Assembly: GCA_025667525.1 (NCBI GenBank)
Contig: CM046875.1
Location: 289,930,140 to 289,994,139, forward strand
Direction: 5' to 3'
DNA: 64,000 nucleotides
Source: Glebionis coronaria
Lineage: Eukaryota; Streptophyta; Magnoliopsida; Asterales; Asteraceae
Part shown: positions 42,911 to 53,921 of the stretch, one piece after another
How positions within the stretch are numbered: position 1 is the first letter of the stretch
Layout: every line of letters begins with the position of its first letter
Made by a program: the position numbers and the translations under genes
The notes under the pieces: model-generated
Databases searched by the model: none
Told to the model about the DNA's origin: nothing
Seen by the model: only the letters and a program-made list of their open reading frames with translations

Positions 42911-43332
42911 AACATGTTAGTTTTGTGGTTGTTAATGCAAGTGATGCCTAAAAACATTATTAGTGTTAACTAATCTTTCTTAGTTTTGATCACAACAAAC
43001 TATACAACACATTTAGTGAAAAACATAAAATGAATTATTTAACTAACACTATTATCAAGGTAATAATCATATCACTAACCTTTCTTAATCATACTTAGTG
43101 ATCATCAAAGTGATTATCCTTAAAACTCACTTTTGTTAATATGACAAAAGATTTTTTAATAAACTTTCTTTTTAAGAAAATGTTTTATTAAAATGGAAAA
43201 TGTAAATTTGAAAATGGCATATTCCATATGCCATAAGAATATCCTTTGAAGGTTTAAATACCTCAGATATTCCTACCCCACTAACAGACAAAAAAACGGA
43301 GCGTAGTCTACGAGCGGAACCTTAAGTAGTTA

Positions 43333-43360
43333 GGCGGTTACCTAGAGATAAGGAACCGCC
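43333..43360. other. GGCGGTT/AACCGCC stem-loop
   Basis: A 7-bp perfect stem with a 14-nt loop containing CTAGAGATAAGG. A related hairpin with a similar loop is at 45687-45718. Confidence 0.7.
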
Positions 43361-43679
43361 GGGCTAGAAAAGGTATCGCGCCCAGATAGCCGTTGTACAT
43401 TGTCTCCTTTAAATAGTGGATCAAATCTCATTTTCCAATATGCCTCTTGGACGTTTTTCTCAGCCCCCTTTCTCTTTTCTATAGCATAATCCTTAGTAAA
43501 TGATCACTTAAAGTTTTAAGGATGTTTACATATGATTATCCTCTTGATCCCATCCTTTACCTTGTCCAATGAGAAGATCACTCACTCACTAGTGTTGCGA
43601 TAAAGATGAAAACATGAATTAGTCATGTTCATCATGTTAGCCTTTTTATTTTTGTTAATCCATTTGTATTTATGAAATA

Positions 43680-43820
43680 CTTGGACTAGTTGTGTTCATC
43701 CAAGCTATTTATAAATACTTGGATTTGTTGTGTACATCCATTGCATATGTGTTTGCTTGGATTTGTGTTGTGTAGATCTAAGCTACATGTGTGTACTTGG
43801 ATATGTCTAGTTGACTTGTA
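43680..43820 (+). repeat. 38-40-bp degenerate tandem array
   Basis: Four units beginning CTTGGA at 43680, 43718, 43756 and 43796, each with a TTGTGT..ATC core. Confidence 0.8.
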
Positions 43821-43836
43821 ATAGATTTGTGTAGTA

Positions 43837-43945
43837 GTTCTCACTAAACTATAAAGTGATGTGGTTGTGTCTTGTGAGTTCTCACTAAACTTGAAAGTGA
43901 TTAGTAGTTGTGTTGTGTGAGGTTCTCACTTAGCTTCAAAGTGAA
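43837..43945 (+). repeat. 41-44-bp degenerate tandem array
   Basis: Three units beginning GTTCTCACT at 43837, 43878 and 43922, each followed by AAAGTGA. Confidence 0.8.
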
Positions 43946-43947
43946 GA

Positions 43948-44175
43948 GTCGTGAAGATTGGTTCTAGCGTTGGATTAGAACTCGACATCTAGCCTTGTGT
44001 CGTAAAATGGTGAAGTAGGCAACGTCGTGAAGATTGGTTCTACCTTGATATTAGAACTCGACATCTAGCCTTGTGTCGTTAAATTGTGAAGTAGGCAATG
44101 TTGTGTAGATTGGTCCTAGCTAAAGATTAGGTCTCGGCATTTAGCATAGTGTCAGAAAATAATGTAAGCGACGAT
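43948..44175 (+). repeat. 76-bp tandem array, three units
   Basis: Units start GTCGTGAAGATTGGTTC at 43948 and 44024 and a diverged copy GTTGTGTAGATTGGTCC at 44100. The third unit is more decayed. Confidence 0.9.
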
Positions 44176-44509
44176 GTAAGGTTTTCCCCGCCAAGAAGGG
44201 AGCTTGTGGATATAGTGGAAATCTCGAGTAGGTGTACTCGAGGAGTGGAGTAGAAACGAGGATAGAGCCTCGTTATTGAACCACTATAAATCTTGGTGTC
44301 TTTCCACTAGGTTGTCTCTTTCCTTGCTCTTAACTTATTTCATTATCATTACACTTACCTATTATCATTGCTAGTGCATTTGAATTAAACTTAATCATTA
44401 CTTAGCTTCAAATAAAAGATAGTTTTGATACATACCTAATTGAAAGTAATTTTAATTAGGTTGCCAATCGAAGAGAAACTATTCAACCCCCCCTTCTAGT
44501 TTCTACAAT

Positions 44510-44521
44510 TGGTATCAGAGT
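44510..44521 (+). promoter_or_regulatory. Primer-binding site candidate of element E
   Basis: TGGTATCAGAGT, two bases after a CA that ends a T-rich, LTR-like sequence. Confidence 0.65.
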
Positions 44522-45686
44522 GATGGTCACTCAAGATCTTTGAAGTATATTATACTTTAAAACTTGGATCGATCCATTGTCTCCTCAAATTAGAAGGTCA
44601 AGTTGTACTAAAGTTTCTCTTTGGTCAAAACTATTTTTAAAAAAAATAGGTCTTTTAATTGGTAATATTGCATCCCTCTTAGATTAGTAGTCTTTATTCA
44701 TTTTAGATTTACTCTTGAAATGTATCTACTAGTTTGCAACTTGCTTTGTGTAGGTACTCATGAAGATCAATCACTTAATTGGTTGTGGATTGAGTTACTT
44801 GCACTTGTAGAAGACTCATCTTCATTGATCTTCAACATCCTTGAATGATGATACCAAGATGATTGGGAATGATACTAGTCCTTGAAGACTTAGTACTCAT
44901 CATAGTCGTTGTTGAGCATATAATTGATTCTTTGATGGATTGCTCTTTGTGGCCAAGGTACGCTTTCGTTCTTCCACACGCCCTTTGATCATTCTTTTGA
45001 TCATTACTTGACTATGTGCTTGTTCAGGCATCCTTGCCTTGACATTTGTTTGTGGTTTGTGATTCTTTTCTTTTATCCTCTCAAACCTTCATTGCTTGGA
45101 TACTTGACTCACTATGGTGATGTAGAGTGAGTTAGTAGTAGCTTAAAGTATCAAGCATGATTTCCATGGTTTGCACCCATACGGTTAGTAGGCCCTTTGT
45201 GGGAGAGAAAGTGAATTAATACCTTGCTCATATTTTGGTTTAGACTAAGACTATTATTGAAAGTTATCTTAGTCTATACTTGAATAATTGCCTTGTGTTT
45301 ATTCATTACAAAAGCCGTTTAACGTTTCGCCGGAAAGGAACGTCTTAAACCACTATATATGACACAAGATCTTCGTCTCCATGATTTGAAGATTGTCATT
45401 AATCCCTTGTGCATTGATCTTAGTCTTGATTCACTTCCCTTGACTTCTCTCCACTTTACTGTTTTGCTACGAGTAGTCGTTTGTCCGTTTCGATTCTTTT
45501 CGATCTTGATTCAACTCGTAATCCTTCATTAAAGCATATTGCCTAGTGTTATGATAATCCAATGCTATCCTAAAAGGTTTATGATATATTTTTAAGTATC
45601 TTAGAAAAACTTGGTTTTTAAAATTTGGCGAATTTCATTGATAAAAACCAGCCTATGTAGGCCGTTTTTATCTCTAGCGGTTCAAA
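44522..45686 (+). other. Internal stretch of element E without genes
   Basis: No open frame above chance length and no family match that I can see. Confidence 0.5.
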
Positions 45687-45718
45687 CCCGCGGTTCTCTA
45701 TCGATAAGGAACCGCGGG
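45687..45718. other. Perfect 10-bp hairpin CCCGCGGTTC/GAACCGCGGG
   Basis: Stem 45687-45696 with 45709-45718, loop TCTATCGATAAG. The same word (AGCGGTTC) stands just before it at about 45676. Confidence 0.85.
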
Positions 45719-45911
45719 CAGTAAAGTTTGTCAGAGCGCCAGTTTGATTATTTTATTCTTTTTCAAACCACTATCTCTCTCTCCCAAAAACACACAGCCG
45801 ATGGTTTATCCTCTTTCCACCATTGCTGAAGCTTCAAAAACCTTCAATCACTCAAATTAATTGATTCCAAGTTGTGGGTTTCACTCATCCTTCATCTAAC
45901 ATCAATTAATT

Positions 45912-46406
45912 GTAAGTATTTTCTTTCAATTTCATCTATTTTATTCTAGGGTTCATCCTTTCATAATTGGGGATTTTTAAAATTGAAATTGAATTAAAAC
46001 CTTAATAGGAATATGGGTTAACATGGTTATTTTACTATGATTCCTTAGGTTCATATTCATTGAGATTTCACTAAAACCCACTTGTAGAACAAATCCGAAT
46101 TTTGATTAAATAATTTTGGTTAAAAGATGGATTTGAGATGAACCCATGAACAAATAGGTAATGACATTGTTAATGCTTACCTAAAAACATTGTTTTGAAA
46201 AACCAATGTTCTAAGTCCATTGTTGATTCAACATAGTTCATATGTTCTTGGTAAATAATGGAATAGCTACATTGTGAACATGAGAATGACATGGATTCAA
46301 TCCTTTGTTTGTCAAGAAATTGATATAACACATTCTCATATTTTCGATTTTTGATTCTAATTTTTCATATGAGTGATTGGAAATATATTTTCTTGTTCGT
46401 ATTTAG
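45912..46406 (+). other. Possible 5'-UTR intron
   Basis: GTAAGT donor at 45912 after a leader with CT-rich sequence, and TTCGTATTTAG acceptor at 46396-46406, ten bases before an ATG. Length 495 nt, AT-rich, as in plant introns. Inference from signals only. Confidence 0.45.
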
Positions 46407-46415
46407 GTACTAATC

Positions 46416-46564
46416 ATGCCTTCACAATACCAAAAGGATCATCAACTCACTAGAAAATATATGCCAAACATTTCCCAAACCTTTGCTTCCACTCAACTTC
46501 AAAACTCTTTTCCATCTCTTTCAACTCGAAATTTCCATGAGGGTAGAGTTGTAGATAGAGGAAT
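46416..46564 (+). pseudogene. ORF start truncated by copia C insertion
   Basis: The ATG at 46416 opens MPSQYQKDHQLTRKYMPNIS and reads about 50 codons before the copia C LTR begins at 46565; the frame then ends in the LTR at 46601. The protein is rich in S, Q and N and is not recognised. It may be a gag start of element E or a disrupted host gene. Confidence 0.4.
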
Positions 46565-47028
46565 TGTTAGGACCATTGTAATAGTTATATGTAATAGGTA
46601 GACTAGGAGGTATGTAGTTCCTCCTGGTCCTAGTAGTAGTAGGAGCAAGTCCTGCTCCTGGTCCTAGTCGAAGTCAAACTTTATTATTTACTTAATATTC
46701 TGTTAGGATATGCATGAGATATGTTAGGAAAGGATATGCATATCAGTTTTACACGTTTTCTTTAATGCTGTATTAGGGTTTCCTTGTAGTATAAAAGGAA
46801 CCTTAGGCAGAAGGGTTAGACACACCTTCACAAAACGTAGTTCTAGTGATTATCAATATTAGAAATCCTTAGAAAGGATCAAGTCTTTATAGTTATTCTG
46901 TTCTCCTTGATTATATTTATATTCTTCATTCATACTGTGTATAGAGTCTCTTTGTGATTTGACTTGTGATTACAGAAGTCATTCACCGGTCCTGACAGCT
47001 GCAAGATCTACATCTAGTAGACCCAACA
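46565..47028 (+). repeat. 5' LTR of copia C
   Basis: 464 bp from TGTTAGGACC to CCCAACA, with a TATAAAAGG box near 46790. GGTCCTAGT occurs twice (46626, 46660). Confidence 0.92.
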
Positions 47029-47030
47029 AG

Positions 47031-47042
47031 TGGTATCAGAGC
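47031..47042 (+). promoter_or_regulatory. Primer-binding site of copia C
   Basis: TGGTATCAGAGC, two bases after the LTR. Confidence 0.92.
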
Positions 47043-47101
47043 CTGGAAGGGTCTCTATACAAGAAGAATCAAGTTTTCTTATTACTGACATTTTGTTTAT
47101 C

Positions 47102-49802
47102 ATGTCTGCCTCAACTTCTACTCAAACAGGAGAAGACAGCACTCCTAAAATTGTGCAACCTCAGCAGATCCTGGCTACGGTCTCTAACACGAATTGTAAA
47201 TTCCCTCTTCTGAAGAAGGGTGAAGATGATAACTGGGCAATGAAGATGGAATGGTGGATCACCAACACTGATCAAGATCTTTGGAAGATCATTCTGAATG
47301 GGAACAGCAGGAAGCTTACTGGACGAGACAAGAATGGTAACATTACTCTTCTTGACCCTAAATCTCAGGAGGAAATCATAGCTATTCAGAAGGAGGTAAA
47401 AGCAAAAACGATTTTGCTTCAATCTCTTCCTGAAGATCACATGGGTGACTTCTACCATTTGGATGATGCTAGAGAGATCTGGAATGGCATAAAAGCAAGG
47501 TTCGGCGGGAATGAGGAGTCAAAGAAAATGCGAAGGTCCATGCTGAGAGATGAATTCACAGAATTCAAAATCTCAGAAACTGAAGGTCTAAATAAAGGGT
47601 ATGATAGGTTCCAGAAGATATTGAGCCAGTTGAATCAACTTCGGTCAAAGCCTGATGATGGTGACATTAATGCAAGGTTTCTTAAAGCCTTACCCTACTC
47701 ATGGAATCAGGTGGTGATCTCTCTCAAAGCCAAAGGTGGGCTTGACTATCTCACCTTTGATGATCTGTTTCATAGGCTCAGAACTTTCGAACCCCATGTA
47801 AGAGGATTTTCAAGTGACTCTTTTCCCACTCCTGCTAATTCAGCCTTTGTGAGTTCTATGGCATCTACTCCCATGTCATATGCAAGTAGCCCAAGCAATA
47901 TTGTCTCCTCTCAGCATACTGTTCAGCATACTTCTGCTCCTGATCCTGCTGCCAAGTCTGGTAGTATGGTAGAAACTGTTCTTCATTCTTTTGTGGCTGA
48001 TGTTAATGCTGAACAACAACTTGCTTTTGATGACTTCAAACAGGTCGACAAACTTGACCTGGATGAGATGGATCTTAAATGGCAGATGGCCATGCTTACT
48101 CTTAGGGTTCACAAATTTGAGAAGAAAGCAGGAAGGAAATTTAATTACAACCCTCGGGAGCCAGCAAGATTCGATAGAAGCAAGGTGCGATGCTATAACT
48201 GCCAGCAACAAGGTCACTTTGCAAGGGAGTGCCCTAGCAAGAATGATCAGGAGAAGAGCAGGTACTCCGCTTTCAAGGTTCAGGAGATAAAAGATGACAG
48301 GAAGGCATTGGTATCTGTTGACTCTATGGTCAACTGGAATGATCATCAAGCTTCTACTCTGGAATCAGCTGAGTCCTCAATTGACGTGTTTGCAATGATT
48401 GCTGGGAATCTCTCTGATGCAGAAGAAGCAAACGAGTTTGCTCTTATGGGCATCTCACCTCCGGTACAACATTGTCCTCTTGGTTGTCATGATAAATACT
48501 CAGAATTGTTGTCCCAATTTAATGAAGTAAATAATCAAAATGATAAGTACTTTTTAGAGGTTCAAGCCTATAAGGCTTCATTAAATACTTTGGAACAACA
48601 AAAGAGGTGGTTACAAGATACATAACGCGCGTATGAGGATAAAATTAGGATACTAAGCATTGATTTTGAAAACACGACAAATATGCTTAAATATACGGAA
48701 ACAGAAAGAGATGCTAGTATCAAAGAAAAAGAGGAGATGCAAGCTAAATTAGATGCTACAATGCTAAGATTTGAAAATGGAAAAAGGCACCAAAAAATCT
48801 TTCAAAATTAATTGATAGTAGCATGTCTGGCAGAACTAAAAGAGGCTTAGGGTTTGAAAAATATATTGATTCAGAAGATGTATTTGATTTATCTTTTTCA
48901 AGTGTCTTTGATGCCAACAAAGAGGATGAGGGCAAACCTAGTTACAATAGGTTTAAACCAACAGCAGAATTGCATGCTGTCCCTCCTCCTCTTATTGGAA
49001 CTTTTATGCCCACTTCATGGCATAATGACTCGGATGGATCACAGATGCTTGAGTCCCCAACAAGTTCTACTAATACTAATGACTTTGTCTCATGTACTTT
49101 CAGTGACAAAGCCAGTGACTCTGCATCTAATGGTTCAAGTGACGAGTCAAGACCTACAAGTTTCAAGTCGAATGAACATGCTGCTACTGGTGCTAGGAAG
49201 TGTGAAGAAAAAGTTGTTGTCAAGTCAAGTGTGTCTGGTCCTAGTTTATTGAGTCCTAGGAAGAATGTTTTCCTAGAAATGTGTGTAATAAAGTAGGCAG
49301 TATGAAACAATCTCATTCTTATAAAAGGTCTTTCAAAACATGTTTTGTTTGTGGCAGTGCCTTTCATTTAATTAAAGATTGTGATTATTATGACACACAT
49401 GCTTCTGTTAATCATGCTTTTCTTGCTCCTGGTCCACCAGGAGCTGCTTCATATGCTTCTAGAAGACTTAATCCTAGTGCTCCAACGTTTAATACTTCTA
49501 AAGTATCCTCTCCTTTAGCTTTTGATTATTGGAGAAATAGTGGTTTCCAAACAACCAGTAATTATTTTCAAAACTTTAATCCAATCTATTCACATAATTT
49601 GGACCACACGTATTTGGGTTTGGGAAATTTGGGAACTGCTGTTAAGCCCTCAGCAGGTTGTTCTTGGTCAAATAACAATACCCATATGATGCATAGGCAA
49701 CCAAGGAACAACAGTGGATCTCATCAATCTTCTTGGCACTCTTCTAACTATCCACAAGGCAGGCTCAAACCTGAAAAGGTTTGGGTCCCCTTAAGACACT
49801 AA
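47102..49802 (+). pseudogene. Copia C gag
   Basis: I place the start at 47102 (MSASTSTQTGEDS), not at 47030 inside the primer region. The first 508 codons are open and include the gag domain (DAREIWNGIKARFGGNEESKK), the knuckle CYNCQQQGHFAREC at about 48190-48235 and an acidic region. A CAA to TAA change stops the frame at 48623-48625. The reading resumes in two other frames (48823-49296 and 49281-49802) that end in VWVPLRH. These cover the second cysteine motif CFVCGSAFHLIKDC near 49345. It is the best-preserved gag in the window. Confidence 0.9.
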
Positions 49803-49833
49803 CTTTTGCATTTTTATTATCTTGTTGTTGTAG
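49779..49833 (+). other. 55-nt intron-like segment at the gag-pol boundary of copia C
   Basis: GTTTGGG donor-like start after AAAAG, CACTAAC, T-rich tract, TTGTTGTAG end. The gag stop lies inside at 49800-49802. Removal would join gag to the protease in frame (VTPYQDP..VDSGCSR). Confidence 0.4.
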
Positions 49834-51810
49834 GTTACTCCATACCAGGATCCTAGTCTAGGCATTGTTGATAGTGGTTGCTCCAGGAGCATGACTGGCA
49901 ATAAAAGTCTTCTCTCTAACTTTGTACCATTCCATGGAGGCAAGGTCTATTTTGGCGGGGGTGAAGGCAGAATCACTGGCAAAGGAACGATAAAGACTCC
50001 AAATCTAAATTTTGAGCAAGTCTACTATGTGGAAGCACTTCAACACTTCAACTTGGTATCGGTCTCTCAGATTTGTGACAAGAAGCAGTTTGTTCTCTTC
50101 ACCGATACTGATGCACTTGTGCTTTCCAAAGACTTTAAGCTTCCGGATGACTCACAAGTTCTACTCAGAATCCCTAGAAGACACAATCTCTATAGCATCA
50201 AGTTGAATGAATTCAACCCTACTGGTCAACTAGCATGTCTGGTTGCTAAAGCCTCAGAATATGAGGCCACTAAATGTCACCGAAGGATGGGGCATGTGAA
50301 CTTCACGACCATTCACAAACTTGCAAATTTGAATCTGGTCTCTGGTTTACCTCCCAAGACGTTTAGAAATGATATAAATTGTATTGCCTGCAGCAAAGGC
50401 AAACAGCACAAAGCATCCTTCAAGGCCATTACTGCTCTAAGTCTTATTACTGAACCATTGCAGCTACTTCACATGGACTTATTTGGTCCTACTTCCATCA
50501 GGAGCATTGACCACAAGCAATTCTGTTTGGTGGTAACTGATGGATATAGCAGGTTTACGTGGGTGTTCTTCATGGCTGCCAAGAGTGAGACCTACTCAAT
50601 TCTTAGATATTTTCTTACCTTGATAGAGAATCAGTTGTCTAAGAAAGTTAAAGGTATTCGTTGCGAAAATGGAACCGAGTTTAAAAATAAAGACCTCATC
50701 ACACTTTGCAATGCTAAGGGCATCAAAAGAGATTATAGTGCTACAAGGACTCCTCAACAGAATGGTGTGGCAGAAAGAAAGAACAGGACACTAATAGAAG
50801 CAGCAAGAACTATGCTTGCCGATTCCAAGTTTCCAACCATGTTCTGGACATAAGCTGTTAATACTGCAAGTTATGTTTTGAATAGGGTTTCTATTACCAA
50901 TCCTCACAAGAAGACTCCTTATGAGCTGCTCACGGGCAAAGTTCCAAATATTGCTCATTTGAAGCCTTTTGGGTGTCCAGTCACCATTCTGAATACTAGT
51001 GACTATTTGGGGAAGTTTGATGGCAAGGCAGATGAAGGATACATGGTGGGATATTCAGCTCATTCTCGGGCTTATCGTGTCTACAATCTTCAAGACAAAT
51101 GGATCATTGAAACTATTAATCTCAGGTATTTTGAGGAGAAGTCAAACATCCAAGGCAAAGGTCTAGAATGGTATTTTGATCTTGATTATCTTAGTGATTC
51201 GTTAGGATATTTTCGTTTCAAAACTAACCATGATGCAGGACCACAAGTGTTTGCAACTTCTAGTACTGGTGTTCCTTCTAGTCTTTCTAATTCCGATGAT
51301 GAGGATGACATTTTTGTGGTTCCATCTTATTCCACCACAGTTTCTCCTAATCCTCCTAGTGATGCAACTCCATTGGATGTACAGGATTCCCAAGCAGCTC
51401 TTGACACTCTTTTCAAACAACAACAAGAAGATACTAAAGCATCTTCTCAAGGTAGTTTTGAGTTTCCCTTGGTTGAGCCTACTGACAAAGTTGCTCCTGG
51501 TACTCCATCTTCTGCTCCTAGTGCTAGCTTATCACCTACTGGTACTCCGGCTAGTGAGTCTGCTTCCAATACTCGTTTCTCAAGTCCTTCTGATTTGGGG
51601 AACCATCAAAAGAAGTCTTCTACCAAGCTGGATGATATTCATAAACAACCAGTAGATGGGATTCTCCAAAATGCTTCATATGATGCTGACTTTGTTGGTG
51701 ATCTCAATAACTTGGCACCAGCAGTGGAGGTTTCTTCCAATCCAGTCTTGCAATCACATAAAGATCATCCTACCACTCAAATTATTGGAGATCCTGGTTC
51801 TACTGTCAAG
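49834..51810 (+). pseudogene. Copia C pol: protease and integrase (broken, truncated)
   Basis: Protease (VDSGCSRSMTG), GAG-pre-integrase (MGHVNF, CIACSKGKQHKASF) and integrase core (LLHMDLFGP, VVTDGYSRFTWVFF, PQQNGVAERKNRTLIEAARTM). A TAA at 50851-50853 follows MFWT, exactly as in copia A. The frame then runs from NRVSITNPHKKTPYELL through a serine-rich linker (51230-51700) to GDPGSTVK, where mitochondrial sequence takes over. The integrase aspartate near GIRC-N reads E in place of D (GIRCENGTEF), so a DDE residue is also lost. Confidence 0.9.
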
Positions 51811-51872
51811 GAGTCGCATCTCATCTCACAGGCATCTATCTATCCTATCTCAGGAGTCGCATCTCATCTCAC
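51810..51872. repeat. Direct repeat at the nuclear-mitochondrial junction
   Basis: GGAGTCGCATCTCATCTCAC at 51810-51829 and 51853-51872. The first copy begins right where homology to copia A ends. Confidence 0.9.
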
Positions 51873-53921
51873 TCAATAGGGAGAAAGAAGAAGCGAGCAG
51901 AAAGAGAAAGCATCTAATAATGTAGGGCAGTCTTGTCCCTTTCCTAGATGGAGTAGCTGAAGAACGAGCTAGAAAGAGGATAAATTATTATAGCCAACTC
52001 AACTCAAGCAAGAGCTCGAAAAGCAGTACACTGAAAACAAGTAGCTTAGGATCTTTGGTCAGGTAGCTTAGGGGAACAAGTTCTCGTTTCTATAGCTTGG
52101 TTAGCAGATGGGTAATCAATCATAGGACCCTACTTTGAACTAGGTTTGAAACTCTACAAGGTGGGCAAGATGACATATCTATCACCAAGTGCAATGGAGC
52201 TTGGACATAACCCATAGATAGAAGTTAGACACATACATCTTGTTCTCTTTCGGATCCTAGTTTCGTTTCTTTTAAAATAAGAAATGATACCTAGATCACT
52301 ACTCCTCTTACCTTATTAGCTTATCACCAGTGCGGATCTAGGGAAGACAAAGAAGAAAGATGCTTCTGAGACTATCAAGCTACCTTCTTGATATGTAGGG
52401 GAACTTGCGGCTGGATTGAATCCTGGTAAGGGAGGAAAGCTTTCCCCTGAGGCAACTTGCTACTTTAGGGTTAGCTCAAGCGAGAACAAATAAGAGAAGA
52501 AATTAGATCTAGCCAGCTGGTTGTTCCAGGAAGCTAAGATGGCTGCTCTCTCCTCCGCTCTTTGCTAGCATCCGTATTGGCTTAGGAGCCAGTTCCCTTA
52601 GGTTATTCCCACTAGAGGAAGGGAACTACGAGCTAATAGGAAAGAAGAGAGCTACTAGATTGACTGTATGAAAGTTCCTAATTTGTCTCCTCAAAATAAA
52701 AGGCTAATGTCTAAGTCTTCGATTGTTGCATTCCTTACTTAGTTTAAGCTGGTGGAATAGACCGGCAGTGAATCAACGGGCGTTACCTCACTTTCATGAT
52801 TTAGTCAGTTTGATATCTTTATGGTCTCGCTTGGGGCACTGACGAACGAACTAAGCTAGAGACATTTCACTTGCTGCGGAGTCCCGTACCCACCTAGATT
52901 AAGCCTGAGCAGCTAAGCCGCGATTGTTGGGACTTAGACAGTGGGGTCAGAATAAACCTAGTTCTCATAGCAGGGAGTAGCGACTGCTTAGTCTGGTAAG
53001 CTTGTGCTGCAATTCCTTGATGGAAATGCCACTGGACTTTCTCTTGGACTTTGTTCCTGACTGGTAGGCAGCTTGTGTGCGAGGTGAAAGGACGAGAACC
53101 TGCTGGCATCGATACCGCCTTAGGGACTGACTTATTAATTAGCTGTCATCACTCTATCGGCTTGAGCGATTCCTTACCACTCTTATGCTTTGGAGATTAA
53201 GGAAACCATGCTCCACCTTCTGCAGATGAGCCGAATTTACTCCTTTTTCTTTTTTCAGAGGTCAGCTAGGAAAGGGGGTGGGCACTATTCTTAGTAGAAG
53301 ATGCCAGTTTAGAGGATCCAGAGAGCTAAGATTCGATAACTTTCGCCTCTATCTTTTCCTCCCCAACATGTGAGAGGTCTTCTCGTCTCACCTTCTTCCT
53401 TCCTCAACTTAGTCTTAACCTCTCCCCTATCACTTAAAGAAAGGGAACCTAGCCTTTGTCTCCTTTTCCGCTAAAGAAAAATAACGCAATGTTATCGAAG
53501 TAGCTATCAACGGCAGAGGAAGTGGGGAAAGCAAAGGAGGTTGCATGTATGCAGTAAGGCTTCGACTTGGTGTTACGTGAGCCATCAACGATGAGCTGGC
53601 AGTGATTGGAGTATGGTTTAAACAGTATCGGTATCGACGGATCAACAGTTACGAAAGCTTCTTCTCTCTTGAGCTCTTCGTCACGAGTGTAGTCTCGCCG
53701 ACAAGCTTGTTTATTGCGCTTATCCACTAACATAGAAGAGAGCAGAAAGTCGCCTAACAAGGAAAGGTCGAACGAAATGGTGTCTCAGGGAGTCAAATAG
53801 ATGAATAAGGGTATACTGTAGAGCTATCACTGCTTGACTGGTATAGTGAAGCTCTGTCTGCCTCTGGTGAGAGAGATCCATGAGTGGAAGCGAGGCCGCT
53901 GGAAGTTGTTAGCTAATAAAC
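51873..53921. other. Mitochondrial intergenic stretch
   Basis: I recognise no gene, tRNA or rRNA. A minus-strand frame at 53449-53760 (103 codons, starting MLGDFLLSSMLVDKRN) is open, but I see no family features. Confidence 0.5.

Larger units (their letters stand above)
35818..42963 (+). mobile_element. Copia B: Ty1/copia retrotransposon without a 3' LTR
   Basis: 5' LTR, primer site, gag and pol in copia order, all on the plus strand, with many stops. A 3' LTR is not visible after pol; the sequence passes into element E at about 42964. Clusters of ACG(C/T)TGA at 21-bp spacing occur in the LTR, gag, pol and 3' region. Confidence 0.88.
42964..44507 (+). repeat. Putative LTR of element E with three internal tandem arrays
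   Basis: Contains arrays at 43680-43820 (38-40 bp), 43837-43945 (41-44 bp) and 43948-44175 (76 bp), and a stem-loop at 43333-43360. The right edge is supported by the primer site; the left edge is tentative. Confidence 0.45.
42964..46564 (+). mobile_element. Element E: LTR-type element or gene start, interrupted by copia C
   Basis: A possible LTR (42964-44507) ends TTCTACA and is followed by AT and TGGTATCAGAGT, a primer-site match. The internal part has no pol-like frame. It ends in a 5'-UTR-intron-like segment and a short ORF broken by the copia C insertion at 46565. The left edge is a guess based on TGTTAAC; the right part could belong to a different unit. Confidence 0.45.
46565..51810 (+). 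mobile_element. Copia C: Ty1/copia retrotransposon cut by mitochondrial DNA
   Basis: Same family as copia A: matching LTR, gag, 55-nt boundary and integrase, in the opposite orientation. It stops at 51810, at the point where copia A continues toward reverse transcriptase. So it lacks reverse transcriptase, RNase H, ORF3 and 3' LTR. Confidence 0.92.

Noticed and set aside
42770..43000. 3' LTR of copia B
   Set aside because: Neither the TGTTAGGAATA start nor the TATA region of the 5' LTR recurs after pol in this window.
53449..53760. 103-codon minus-strand ORF in mitochondrial DNA
   Set aside because: No recognisable domain or start context; such frames are common in plant mitochondrial spacers.
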